Positions 1 to 9,713 of a stretch of DNA of 37,618 nt are shown here, piece after piece. The stretch covers positions 1 to 37,618 of the forward strand of contig JAMPHJ010000018.1 of assembly GCA_023663465.1 (NCBI GenBank), in the 5' to 3' direction. The stretch is from Muribaculaceae bacterium. Its GTDB lineage: Bacteria > Bacillota > Clostridia > Lachnospirales > Lachnospiraceae. Made by a program: the position numbers and the translations under genes. How positions within the stretch are numbered: position 1 is the stretch's first letter; every line of letters starts with the position of its first letter. Under the pieces are notes generated by a model, which made no database searches, was not told the DNA's origin, and worked only from the letters and a program-made list of their open reading frames with translations.

Positions 1-64
1 GACGCAAAGCGGCTTTTGAGCTTAGTACCGCTGCGTTTTTCACGGAGCGAGAGCGTGCCTTCGC
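1..64 (-). repeat. Truncated copy of a dispersed palindromic repeat
   Basis: On the minus strand this stretch aligns with 18669-18732 over nearly its whole length: shared blocks include GGCACGCTCTCGCT, AACGCAGCGG and TCAAAAGCCGC, with a few substitutions and one 1-base gap. The copy is cut off by the window edge, so its outer inverted repeat cannot be seen. No protein-coding explanation is apparent. Confidence 0.6.
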
Positions 65-143
65 GGGATTTCTATCTGCTCTGCCACCTCAATATTTACA
101 TGCTGACTGAAAATTGATTTCCATGACCCTGCTGCCCCCCATA

Positions 144-173
144 TTGACGAAAACCCCACCCACCCATTATAAT
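144..173 (+). promoter_or_regulatory. Probable sigma-A promoter for the methyltransferase/asnA pair
   Basis: TTGACG at 144-149 and TATAAT at 168-173 are separated by 18 bases, and the gene starts at 222. It is the only good -35/-10 pair seen upstream of the two plus-strand genes. Confidence 0.55.
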
Positions 174-221
174 TAGAAAGAATTACAGTATATTCCCCAA
201 AAATGAAAGGCAATTTTTCTC

Positions 222-1001
222 ATGAACAACAAATCCTTCGACGAAAAAAGAATCGCCACCGGATATGCAAAAGACCGACCTTTTCTACATAAACTGGTAA
301 TAGAGCGGCTAAAAAAAGACTGCTCCATAAACACCCTCTTCCAGAACGGACTGGACGTAGGCTGCGGTGCGGGTCTCTCTACGAAAGCGCTGCGCCTTCT
401 AAGCGATAAAGTCACTGGGACGGATATTTCCCCAGAAATGATTAAACTATGCAAACAGCTCTATCCCGATTCCGGCTTTACTTTCTATACGGCGAAGGCA
501 GAAGAAACCCGGATACCGGATACCCCGTATGACATTGTGACTGCTGCCGGCGTCGTCAACTGGGTGGATAAAGATGCTTTTCTGCAAAATATGATACAGG
601 TTACGTCCGATAATGCGCTCCTCGTGATATATGATTTCTGGATATCGGACAAAATGATAGGAAGCGAGACCTATACCCAATGGTATAACGAACAATACCT
701 TCCGCTTTTCCCGAAACCGCCAAGGCAGGAAAACATATGGACCGCGCAGGATCTCCCTACAGGCTTACAAATGAAGGGACAGGTTTCTTATCAATTACAA
801 TATCCGTTTGAAAAAGAATCCTTCATCCGCTTTATGATGATTCAGTCCAATGTCAACGCCCAGATTACCGCGGGCCACAAGAGCGAAGCAGAAATCTATG
901 CCTGGATGGACAAAACACTAACCCCCATTTTCCACTCCCAGACAAAACAGCTTATCTTCGACGGCTACAGCTGGTATCTACAGAAAACTGCACTTAAATA
1001 A
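222..1001 (+). CDS. Class I SAM-dependent methyltransferase
   Basis: This is a 259-residue cytoplasmic protein. The glycine-rich SAM-binding motif I (LDVGCGAG) lies at about residues 43-50, followed by the acidic end of strand 2 (TGTDISPEMI, about 69-78) and a motif with AEETRIPDTPYDIV near residue 100. This pattern fits the Methyltransf_11/25 group, whose substrates are very diverse, so no substrate is proposed. The C-terminal half has no recognisable motif. The start has only a weak AAAGG ribosome binding site. asnA follows after 21 bases on the same strand, so the two are probably co-transcribed, although no functional link is evident. It could be a small-molecule, quinone or tRNA methyltransferase. 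Confidence 0.8.
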   Translation: MNNKSFDEKRIATGYAKDRPFLHKLVIERLKKDCSINTLFQNGLDVGCGAGLSTKALRLLSDKVTGTDISPEMIKLCKQLYPDSGFTFYTAKAEETRIPDTPYDIVTAAGVVNWVDKDAFLQNMIQVTSDNALLVIYDFWISDKMIGSETYTQWYNEQYLPLFPKPPRQENIWTAQDLPTGLQMKGQVSYQLQYPFEKESFIRFMMIQSNVNAQITAGHKSEAEIYAWMDKTLTPIFHSQTKQLIFDGYSWYLQKTALK

Positions 1002-1022
1002 ACATAAAAAGGAGGCTTTCCC

Positions 1023-2033
1023 ATGAACCATTTCATCATCCCCACCAACTACCAATCCGCCCTGAATCTCCACGATACGCAGATTGGCATCAAAACCGTA
1101 AAAGACTTTTTCCAGACCCTGCTGGCGGAGCGGCTCCACCTGCTACGCGTCTCAGCGCCCCTCTTTGTAGACCCGGACTCCGGGCTGAACGACAACCTAA
1201 ACGGCGTGGAGCGCCCGGTCACTTTCGGCATCAAGGAGCAGGATGATGCTCCGGCGGAAATCGTTCATTCCCTGGCTAAGTGGAAACGCTTCGCCCTGCA
1301 AAAATACGGATTTTCCTACGGGGAAGGGCTTTATACGGACATGAGCGCCATCCGTCGGGATGAACAGACCGACAATATCCATTCTATCTATGTAGACCAG
1401 TGGGATTGGGAAAAAATTATTTCCCGCGAAGAAAGAAACCTGGAATTTCTGAAAGAAACGGTACGCACCGTCTACAAAGTGCTGCGCAAAACCGAAAAAT
1501 ACATGGCAATCCGTTACGATTACATAGAGGAAATCCTGCCCCACGACATTTTCTTCCTTACCACGCAGGAATTGGAAGACAGGTTTCCTGACATGGCGCC
1601 GAAAGAGCGAGAATATCAAATCTGTAAAGAAAAAGGGGCTGTCTGTATCATGCAGATTGGCGACTTGCTTAAATCCGGCGAAAAACACGATGGTCGCGCC
1701 CCAGACTATGACGATTGGGCGCTGAATGCGGATATCGTGGTGTATTATCCGGTTCTGGACATCGCCCTGGAATTGTCCTCGATGGGCATCCGGGTGGACA
1801 AAGACTCTCTTTTAAGCCAGCTTGAGAAAGCGGGCTGCCCCGAAAGAGCGAACCTTCCATTTCAGAAAGCCATTCTGGAAGAAAAACTGCCACTGACTAT
1901 CGGCGGCGGTATCGGTCAGTCCCGTATCTGTATGTTTTTCCTGCGAAAAGCCCATATTGGTGAAGTACAGTCTTCCCTCTGGCCCGCAGACATGATGGAA
2001 ATGGCGCAGGCTAATGGGATACAGTTGTTGTAA
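1023..2033 (+). CDS. asnA: Aspartate-ammonia ligase (AsnA-type asparagine synthetase)
   Basis: The enzyme makes asparagine from aspartate, ammonia and ATP (giving AMP and PPi) in the cytoplasm. The 336-residue length matches the AsnA family. Recognisable family blocks include LHLLRVSAPLFVDPDSGLND near the N-terminus, ERPVTFGI, YVDQWDWEK around residue 125, and the C-terminal TIGGGIGQSR around residue 295 that belongs to the class II aminoacyl-tRNA-synthetase-like ATP site. The start is fixed by AAGGAGG seven bases upstream of the ATG. It follows the methyltransferase by 21 bases and is closed by a terminator hairpin at 2052-2093. This ammonia-dependent enzyme is distinct from the glutamine-dependent AsnB. 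Confidence 0.97.
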   Translation: MNHFIIPTNYQSALNLHDTQIGIKTVKDFFQTLLAERLHLLRVSAPLFVDPDSGLNDNLNGVERPVTFGIKEQDDAPAEIVHSLAKWKRFALQKYGFSYGEGLYTDMSAIRRDEQTDNIHSIYVDQWDWEKIISREERNLEFLKETVRTVYKVLRKTEKYMAIRYDYIEEILPHDIFFLTTQELEDRFPDMAPKEREYQICKEKGAVCIMQIGDLLKSGEKHDGRAPDYDDWALNADIVVYYPVLDIALELSSMGIRVDKDSLLSQLEKAGCPERANLPFQKAILEEKLPLTIGGGIGQSRICMFFLRKAHIGEVQSSLWPADMMEMAQANGIQLL

Positions 2034-2051
2034 GCGCTGAACCTATTATTT

Positions 2052-2093
2052 AAAAAAAACGGGACTCTGCCTTAGCAGTAAGCCCCGTTTTTT
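2052..2093. terminator. Bidirectional intrinsic terminator between asnA and the sortase gene
   Basis: A run of A (2052-2059), a stem ACGGGACT / AGCCCCGT with one mismatch, and a run of T (from 2088) form a hairpin that can terminate both strands. It sits between the convergent ends of asnA and the sortase gene. Confidence 0.8.
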
Positions 2094-2120
2094 CTATCTT
2101 AACATCATAAATAACACTAG

Positions 2121-3116
2121 TTATTGACACCTCTTTGCTACAATCGCAAACCGCCCGTCGTCCACATGATAGGCGCAGGTAGAAAGCGTCAGGAAGGTAT
2201 CCCCAAATTCCGCCGTCACTCCTGTATCATATAAGGAAAGCGCTTTGATGTTCTCGTAAAAATAGTCAAATTCCTCTTCCGTATCCGCCTCATAAAACTG
2301 ATAGTACTTAAATACATCATCATCCGAATTGTAAATTTGAGAACGGAATACCGATATAATCTCGTAAGTACGTTCCTCATACAGCGTATCAAAGGAAATC
2401 ATGGAATGACCCGGATAAAAGCTCTCATCCAGGTACAAATCCAAATCGCCAAACATGGCTCCATCCCGCATGTTATGCCCATATATGATAAAATTGAAGC
2501 CGTTATTGATATCGGCTCTGCCCCTTACATACAGACACCCATACCTATCTTCGTTTTTATCAAAATCGTGATGCAGATAATACTCGTCATCCTCACACTG
2601 CATGACGGGATAATCGATGACCATCCCTTCTATGAATAGCCATGCCGCCAAATCACTGTTTTCTTCATAAAGTTTTTCAAAGCGTTCCAACATAACCGGT
2701 TCTTCCGGCTGCCCGGAACCTGCGGATAATAACGCTGCCATATCCGATTCCACATCGCCTGGCGATATTTCCTCTTTCAAGGGCTCCACGCCTTTTGCTA
2801 TCACGTCTTCTTCTGCTGCAAGGACTGCTTTCAGACGTTCCTGCTTCTTCCTATGCTCTATGGATAGATAACATTCCCGCAGGGCAAGGAACAGAAAAAA
2901 CGTCATGGACATAAGAAGCGCCGCTTTTAAAAGCCGATACCCTTTTTTATGCCGGGCAGACTTTCTTCTTTTCGCCGTCATATGTCTGCCAATACCATGA
3001 TAGTACGCAAGCAGCAAAATGAGTGCGGCAAACGCAGACAGTCTGCGGAGCTTTCCGCCCTGTTTCGCCCAGCCGGTTATACGGAAACATAATTCTTCTT
3101 TTTTCTTTTCCGTCAT
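2121..3116 (-). CDS. srtB: Class B sortase with two N-terminal membrane segments
   Basis: This transpeptidase probably anchors PxTG-type proteins to peptidoglycan at the outer membrane face. The 331-residue protein has hydrophobic segments at about residues 27-43 and 64-83, then an extracellular catalytic domain. Sortase B features include the IDYPVMQ block, the catalytic His in NFIIYGHNMRDGAMFGDL (about 215), the Cys in TLSTCAYH (about 313) and the downstream Arg in RFAIVAKR. It is longer than most SrtB proteins because of the extra membrane segment. That N-terminus (first 43 residues) is a near copy of the C-terminal tail of the surface protein encoded just upstream (31 of 43 identical). 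The gene follows the surface protein gene by 38 bases, which fits a dedicated sortase/substrate pair. The ribosome binding site is weak. Confidence 0.93.
   Translation of the reverse strand: MTEKKKEELCFRITGWAKQGGKLRRLSAFAALILLLAYYHGIGRHMTAKRRKSARHKKGYRLLKAALLMSMTFFLFLALRECYLSIEHRKKQERLKAVLAAEEDVIAKGVEPLKEEISPGDVESDMAALLSAGSGQPEEPVMLERFEKLYEENSDLAAWLFIEGMVIDYPVMQCEDDEYYLHHDFDKNEDRYGCLYVRGRADINNGFNFIIYGHNMRDGAMFGDLDLYLDESFYPGHSMISFDTLYEERTYEIISVFRSQIYNSDDDVFKYYQFYEADTEEEFDYFYENIKALSLYDTGVTAEFGDTFLTLSTCAYHVDDGRFAIVAKRCQ
2988..3116 (-). repeat. Duplicated segment, copy A (5' end of the sortase gene)
   Basis: It encodes sortase residues 1-43 (MTEKKKEEL ... YYHGIG). Copy B at 3197-3325 encodes the matching tail of the surface protein. 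Similarity is clear at DNA level too, with shared blocks such as CTGCGGAGCTT and GCCCAGCCG on the plus strand. Confidence 0.85.
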
Positions 3117-3196
3117 TCTGCATCCGCCCGCTTTTCTAAAATATTCATCGTTATTTATTCCTCATAAATCTGTAACCATTCCATCCTTACCTGTTT

Positions 3197-3325
3197 CCCG
3201 ATACTGTGATAATAGACCAGAAGCAGGACAAGTGCGGCAAGCGCAGGTATCCTGCGGAGCTTCCTGCCCTGTTTTGCCCAGCCGATTATGCGGGCAACCA
3301 GCTCGTTCTTCTTTTCTTCCGTCAT
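3197..3325 (-). repeat. Duplicated segment, copy B (3' end of the surface protein gene)
   Basis: It encodes MTEEKKNEL ... YYHSIG, 43 residues of which 31 are identical to sortase residues 1-43, including the GWAKQG and AALxLLLxYYH blocks. It is fused in frame directly after the sorting-signal hydrophobic segment and GRHG. A further 13 unrelated residues follow before the stop. Confidence 0.85.
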
Positions 3326-6300
3326 TCCATGTCTGCCCGCAAACAGGAGCATCAGATAAGAGGCGCCCTCGATAAAAGCAATTGTTGCATACAGCTCAAA
3401 ATGCATGGGCTGACCGGTTCTTGGCTCGGAGTCCTTCTGACTTTGGGAAACCACTTTCATCTGAATCGGATGGATGTCCGTATCATCGTCCACTACCTGC
3501 TCCGGGTAGTTTTCGACCTGCCTGTCTGCATATACAAGCGCATAGGTAGAAAACCTATCCGTATCTATGGTAATCGTACTGTCATCCGAATCCATATCCT
3601 GTAAAATAACGGCATTCCCATTATGTACCCTGATGATTGCAAACTTTCTGGGCGTCTGGGTATTGCTTTTCCTGAATTTCTTGGGCACTTCAATGGTCAG
3701 TCTTATCTTGTCGTCTGTCTCCCTAATCTGAATCCTGTCTGCATTCATTTCCTTATACAGATTCACATCAAAATACTGCCCTGATTTATAAGATGCTATC
3801 TTGGAAGCAACAGCCACTTTATCGGCGTCGCTGACTGTATTGTCCGCATCCTCTACGGTAAGGACAATCTCGATATCCACTCCATTTCCTACCGCATGCA
3901 TATCTTCCTCTTCCAATGCCGCCAATGCCAGCGCGGGCAGCCTCATGGAAATTACTGTCTGGGGCGCATTTTTACCGCATTCTTCGCGTTTGGTTATTTT
4001 CCCGCGTTTGATTGATTCCGTTTCACTATAACCACAGACAATGCAGGAACGATGTCTAGCGCCATCTTTCGTTTCCGTTGCATCCTCATCCGTTTCCCAC
4101 TCCCCGAATTCATGAAAATCACTATCCATCTTCGTATTGCAGACAGCACATTCATGCCAATGCTCAATGGGATTGATACACCACTCATCCTTCATGCTAT
4201 GCCCATTTGCAGGAATGACTTCCCGCTCTGTCGCACCGCAGGTTAAGCAGTATCTGGTCTTATAGCCTTCCGTGATGCAGTCCACGTCCTGCTCTATCGT
4301 ATATTCACTCCATACATGGGTATGACCAGTATCCGCAGTTCTCTTCAAATCAAAATAGGCATATCCATGTACAGTAGATTCGTAAGAAGAACCTATAATC
4401 GTCTGTCTCACAGTATAGCGTCCCCCAGACCATTGCGATGCATCTTCCCCCACAAGGAAGGATGGGACAGCGCTATCAGAGGCCGACATTTCAATCAGAT
4501 AAACCGAACCGTTGGGTTTGATAATCTCATACTTTACCTTATAACCGTCCTTACTCTCATAATAGTACGCAATATCGTCTATGATTTCAATCCGGTAACC
4601 TCCCCCGGTAAGGGAATCTTCCGATAATGTCCTGACCTGCCCGCCATCTGCTGCAGATTTCAGCCAGATATTGCCCACTGCCTGTTTCGGGTCTGCGTTG
4701 GTAAGCCCTTCTTCATTTTCATCCGACTGTAGTTTGTGCTGCAGATAGGTGGTAGATTGTTGCCCGATATAGGCAGCAATCGCCGCTGCAAGTTCATTCA
4801 CATCCAGAAGCCCCTCGTTTTTCATCTCGTATAGATTAGAACCTGCCACACCGCTTTTCCCAAGGTATGGCGCAAACAGCGTTTCCCTGTCCGTAATCAG
4901 CGCAACGCCTTCCACCTGCATCAGTTTCAGATACTCCTGATACAGCCCCGTCTCAACGCCTTCATTATTATAGTCCTTGTCAGATGTGCCAAAAAGATTC
5001 AGAAAATACTTCTGCGTTCCTTCCTGCGTATAATCAGCCATCTCTAACGGCTGGAGCATATTTTCATTTCCCTGCGTAGGATTCGTATAATACATGTGTA
5101 AATTAGAATAGGTAAAGCTGCTGGCTCTGGCACAATTGTGGCCAGAAGTTGTATACGCCACCAACGGACCAAAACCGTTATAACCGCTGTCTTCCACGTC
5201 CACAGACAGATATCGTGATTCCTCTCCACTAAAATCCGTAGTCCCATCCTTCGGCTTTTGCCAGATTTCGATTTTTTTGGGCGAAACTTTAATCTGGACG
5301 CTCATCTCCTTGTCCCATTTTTCAAAAAAATTGCTGCCATATGCACTCTGTAACTCAATTGTTCCCAGCTTGCCTAGTGCCGACTTTAAATCCCAGGTTC
5401 CACCATGTAGTTGCTCGACATCAATTCCGCCCTCTTCGTCGTCAACTCCATCTAACTTATAAATATACAGATTAGTAGGATTAGCCCCAGGGGTAGTAGA
5501 AGAACTTCCATAATAATAAAAAATGAGATAACCGTACAACCTGCCAGCTTCCACACCAGCATTTACTAAAAATCCGGTTCCCGCCAGTGCATGGGAAATT
5601 ACATTGGTAGAATCGATATCATAGTTTACTACCTTTTCGCCATTCGATTGTGGATTATAATACATAAAATCTACATATGCCGGGTCGCCATATCCCACAA
5701 ATGTCATATCCGTACTTCCTGCCGGATTATAAATATGCTCCCGAAACTGGGCTAAACTTTTTACCCCAAGATACAGATAATCCTCTCTATCCAGCCACTC
5801 GGCAATTGTATAAACCGCTTCTCCGGTATGTTGAGAATAGTACGTTTCCGTACATGAATAATACTTTCTCCTCGGATTGTTCCCATATACATTAAACCAG
5901 TTTTGCGGTATTTCACTATCAGGTACCTTTTCACTTCCCCAGCAGCCTTCCGCCGTATCATAGTGGTCATACACATACCAATCACGCAAATCTGTCGTAT
6001 CTACCTGTGCTCTTTTCGGTATTACCGAATATCCATAGGCAGACTCAAGTTTATTCGTAAGCGCTTCCAGAAACTCATCACTATACCCGCTTTCCTCGGC
6101 AGCGCTGATATAAATCTCGACCTTATCATCATGCCTGTCCAACTCATTATCCGTTGTTGACTCTAATTGCATCAATTCCGGTTCTCCCTCGGAATCTTCC
6201 ATCTGCTCCTGCATACAAATCAGGATTGCCTCTCTGCAGAAATAGAATCCATCCCTTTCTATGTCGATAGAGGAATCATAATAGATGGTACTTCCATTGG

Positions 6301-7465
6301 AAGCATATAAATCCGCTCCATAGCCGGAACCTTCCGCCACGCTGTTTTCCTGAATGACGTCCGCATAGAGATAAAGCAGCGCGCCATCCGCCAGATAAAC
6401 GCCGCCTCCGAACTCGTCCGCAAAATTCCCGGTAACCAGCGCATTTTCCGTTACCCTCAGTTCGCCGTATACCTGTATGCCGCCCCCAAAGTCACTGACT
6501 ATCACTTCCACTTTCCCGTCTGCATCGTAACGATAAGTACCGTAGTTTTTATTATTCTTGATGAACGCTCCTTCTCCCAAAATCAGACTGCCATGGTCAA
6601 TGATTGCCGGAGCGCCCGCACGGTTCCCGGAAGTCTGCCCATCCACACAGATATCACGAAGCATCAGCGTTCCGTAATGCTCCTTGGTATAATCCTCACC
6701 GCCCAGAGAAAGCATGGTTCCCAGAAAAGCGCCGTCTTCCCCCGTTCCTCTCTTCAAGGAAAAGCCGTTTCCATCCAGTACCGTATTCGCAGACATCGGC
6801 ACAGTCAACGTAGAAGTCAAGGAAATATCCGCCGCCAAGGTAATCTCAGACTCCCCCGCTAAAAGGGCGGCTTCCAGTTCCTCCTGCGTATCGATAATGC
6901 CGTCGCCCACCTTTTTCTGTTCTTCTTCAAAGCTCACCGTAATAACCGGAATGTCATCCGCCTCGTAAGCATAAGCGGCTTCATCCCATCCTGGCAGGAA
7001 ACGATAGCTTTCTAACTCCGTATTATCATAGTCCTCATCGCATTCCCAGCTTACAGGCACTTCCAGCTCCTGCAAAGCAGTTTCCGCTGTTTCCTTTTCT
7101 TCCGTATGCAAATAAGCCTGTGCATACGCCTTTAGCAGCGCGGGCATCTTTAGAGTCACTTCCGCTAGTGTCCCTTTTTCCTCCAATATCATATGGGAAT
7201 CTGTCTCTGCAAGCGGCTCGAAACTGGAAAGAATGATTGCACCGTCAGGCGTCCTGACAAACTGAAACTCTTCCGTAGTTTCCGTCTCTTCTGGATTTTC
7301 GTCTTCCTTATCCTCTTCCTCTTTTTCATCCTCGTCGTCAGAATCTCCTGACTCTTTCGGGGTTTCGTCTTCCTCTTTATCAGGCTCTTCCCCGTTATCT
7401 ATATCGCCCGAATTATCCGTTTCTCCATTATTGGTATTCCCTAAGTTTCCTGTATCCCCTGAGCC

Positions 7466-7720
7466 TTCTCCGTCTTCCTTATCTTCCGGGTTTTCTGTAT
7501 TTCCTGAGTCTTCCCCACCTTCCTTATCCTCTGGGTTTCCCTCATTTCCTGAGCCTTCTCCGTCTTCCTTATCCTCCGAGGTTCCCGGATTTCCTGAACC
7601 TTATCCATTTCCCTTATCTTCTGGGCTTTCTGTATTTCCTGAACCTTCTCCATCTTCCTTATCCTCTGGGGTTCCCGGATTTCCCGAACCTTCCCCGCCT
7701 TCCTTATTCTCAGGGTTTTC
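7466..7720 (-). repeat. 45-bp tandem repeat encoding a 15-residue acidic stalk
   Basis: Successive units read GSGNPGTPEDKEDGE, GSGNTESPEDKGNG(stop), GSGNPGTSEDKEDGE, GSGNEGNPEDKEGGE and DSGNTENPEDKEDGE, flanked by partial units. The second unit contains the premature TAA at the position where the others have GAA. Such repeats are prone to slippage and copy-number change. Confidence 0.85.
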
Positions 7721-8106
7721 CATGCCCCCTTCGCCTCCATTAAATTCAGCGGAAGTATCCCCAGTCTGTCCTTCTTCTGTAATCCTCTCTGTATTTTCCC
7801 ATACTGCCCCGCTTCCCACAGCCGTCTCTTTCGCCTGTACCTGAGCACAATCAATAGAGGTGAACAGCAAAACAACACTCAGAAAGACAGCCAGATAAGA
7901 CTTTGCATTCATCTTCCGCCCTTTTTTAACATTCTTAGTATTGATATCCTTGACATTTCTCTGTAAATCCATCGTTTCATCCCCTACCCATTACCTATCA
8001 TTACAATACTATGGTAATCATATCATATCTTGCAAAATGTTTCCATTAATCTTTATCTAACCAGCACGGAAGCACGGAAAATACACAGAAAACGAAAAGA
8101 AACCAT

Positions 8107-8154
8107 AAAAAAGAAAACCCGCGATTGCCAATCCAAAACAACCGCAAGGTTTTC
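8107..8154 (-). terminator. Intrinsic terminator downstream of gltBD
   Basis: On the minus strand GAAAACC with an imperfect inner stem (GCGGTTG / CAATCGC) pairs with GGTTTTC and is followed by TTTTTT. It lies 39 bases after the gltD stop. The rest of 7973-8192 holds the AGGGG ribosome binding site of the surface protein and an AT-rich stretch with no convincing promoter. Confidence 0.75.
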
Positions 8155-8192
8155 CCCATTTTTTCTCATCTGTTAACAGATTTATTACAGTT

Positions 8193-9686
8193 TTATTGAA
8201 TATACAAATTCGTATACCCCATCAAACTCTCATCCACTTCCCTCGCACATTCCCGGCCCTGTCTGATTGCCTTGACGACCAGGGACTGTCCGGTATGCAT
8301 ATCACCTGTTACGAATACATTGTCTGCCGACGTCTTAAAGGCGCCCGCTCCCGTTTTCACATTGGTCCTTGCATCAAGCTCCACTTTAAACGCATCGGTC
8401 ACATATTTCTGGCTTCCCAGAAATCCTGCTGCAATCAACACGATATCCGCATCTAACACCCGTTCGGAACCCGCCGCTTCCTTGCTGTTCATGCGCCCTG
8501 TCGCGGCGTCTTTTTCCCAGCACAATCCGACGATTTTAACTGCCTTTAAATTTCCCTCTTTGTCTTTGATAAATTCTTTGACGGTGGACTCATAGATACG
8601 AGGGTCATGACCGTATACGGCAATCGCTTCCTCCTGGCCATAGTCCGTCTTGCAGACTTTCGGCCATTCCGGCCAGGGATTGTCTTCTGCTCTGACGTCC
8701 GGCGCTTTCGGCATCATCTCTATCTGGGTGACGGATTTGGCGCCGTGGCGGATTGTGGTGCCTACACAGTCGTTGCCGGTATCGCCGCCGCCGATAATCA
8801 CCACATGTTTGCCCTTTGTATCGATGTATTTCTTATCCTGAAAACCGGAATCCAGAAGGCTTTTCGTGTTCCTGCCAAGGAAATCCACCGCGAAATAAAT
8901 ACCTTTGGCATCTCTGCCGGGCGCGGTAATATCCCTCGGATTGGAAGCGCCGCAGGCTAAAACCACACGGTCAAACTCTTTTAAAAGTTTTTCCGCTTTC
9001 ATGCCTTTTCCTACATCCGTATTAATAACAAACGTTATTCCTTCCTCTTTCATGACGTCTATTTTCCTGTCAATCACGGATTTTTCCAGCTTCATATTCG
9101 GAATACCGTACATCAGCAGACCGCCAATTCTATCAGAGCGTTCAAATACTGTAACAAGATGTCCTCTTTTATTCAGTTGATCCGCCACCGCAAGACCGGA
9201 AGGTCCGCTGCCCACGACGGCTACCGTTTTCCCGGTTCTCGTCTTCGGGGGTTTTGCCGCCGCATAGCCTTTTTCATAAGCATTCTCGATAATTGCATAC
9301 TCGTTTTCCTTCGTCGCCACCGGCTCCCCTGTCAGATTGCAGGTGCATGCCGCTTCACAGAGCGCGGGACAGACCCTCGACGTAAATTCCGGGAAGTTAT
9401 TCGTCTTATGAAGGCGGTAATACGCCTGTTCCCAGTTTCCCGTGTAAACCAAATCATTCCACTCCGGCACCAGATTGTGCAGCGGGCAGCCAGAAGTCAT
9501 GCCGCATAAGGTCATGCCGGACTGGCAGAACGGCACGCCGCAGTCCATACAGCGCGCGCCCTGCAGCTGCTGTTCTTCCATGGAAAGGTGTTCGTGAAAC
9601 TCTTTAAAATTTTTTATACGCTGTTTCGGGCTCGTCGCAGCGGAAACTTTGCGCTCATAATCCAAAAATCCTGTAGGTTTTCCCAT
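8193..9686 (-). CDS. gltD: Glutamate synthase (NADPH) small subunit
   Basis: The flavoprotein passes electrons from NAD(P)H through FAD and iron-sulfur clusters to the large GltB subunit. The 497-residue length is typical. Near the N-terminus are the cluster-binding cysteines (CMDCGVPFCQSG, about residues 41-52, then SGCPLHNL and CPALCEAACTCNL). The FAD dinucleotide fold follows (AVVGSGPSGLAVAD, about 152-165), then a second nucleotide fold (VVIIGGGDTGNDCVGT) and the C-terminal VFVTGDMHTGQSLVVKAIRQGR that closes the FAD site. An AGGA box lies nine bases before the ATG. It follows gltB by 27 bases, so both are translated from one transcript ending at the hairpin at 8107-8154. Confidence 0.97.
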   Translation of the reverse strand: MGKPTGFLDYERKVSAATSPKQRIKNFKEFHEHLSMEEQQLQGARCMDCGVPFCQSGMTLCGMTSGCPLHNLVPEWNDLVYTGNWEQAYYRLHKTNNFPEFTSRVCPALCEAACTCNLTGEPVATKENEYAIIENAYEKGYAAAKPPKTRTGKTVAVVGSGPSGLAVADQLNKRGHLVTVFERSDRIGGLLMYGIPNMKLEKSVIDRKIDVMKEEGITFVINTDVGKGMKAEKLLKEFDRVVLACGASNPRDITAPGRDAKGIYFAVDFLGRNTKSLLDSGFQDKKYIDTKGKHVVIIGGGDTGNDCVGTTIRHGAKSVTQIEMMPKAPDVRAEDNPWPEWPKVCKTDYGQEEAIAVYGHDPRIYESTVKEFIKDKEGNLKAVKIVGLCWEKDAATGRMNSKEAAGSERVLDADIVLIAAGFLGSQKYVTDAFKVELDARTNVKTGAGAFKTSADNVFVTGDMHTGQSLVVKAIRQGRECAREVDESLMGYTNLYIQ

Positions 9687-9713
9687 TTTTATATCCTGCC
9701 TTTCTCTCTCAAC

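Larger units (their letters stand above)
3155..7972 (-). pseudogene. Large secreted PxTG-anchored surface protein, interrupted by one in-frame stop
   Basis: The reading frame from 7972 to 3155 is continuous except for TAA at 7601-7603 (codon 124 of 1605). The N-terminus has a signal peptide (residues about 21-47 if counted from 7972, a hydrophobic core followed by VQAKE). A 15-residue Gly/Ser/Glu repeat and a very acidic stalk follow. After these come parallel beta-helix type repeats (about 355-570, with TVLDGNGFSLKRG and GGGVYLADGALL), a long central region that may hold a lectin-like fold, and a Cys-rich part with CxxC pairs (about 1240-1350). A sorting signal EPRTG (3413-3427) precedes a hydrophobic segment. 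An unusual extra tail after it duplicates the sortase N-terminus. The stop lies in a repeat unit whose sisters read GAA. AGGGG stands 8 bases before the ATG at 7972; no ribosome binding site precedes the later in-frame ATG at 7192. An adhesin-like role is inferred. A sequencing error or readthrough is possible. Confidence 0.8.

Noticed and set aside
3155-7192. Surface protein gene as a complete 1345-residue gene starting at 7192
   Set aside because: The ATG at 7192 has no ribosome binding site and the product would lack a signal peptide; the frame continues upstream to a signal peptide with one stop between.
7466-7720. Tandem repeat as a CRISPR array
   Set aside because: The units are contiguous, in frame and coding; there are no spacers.
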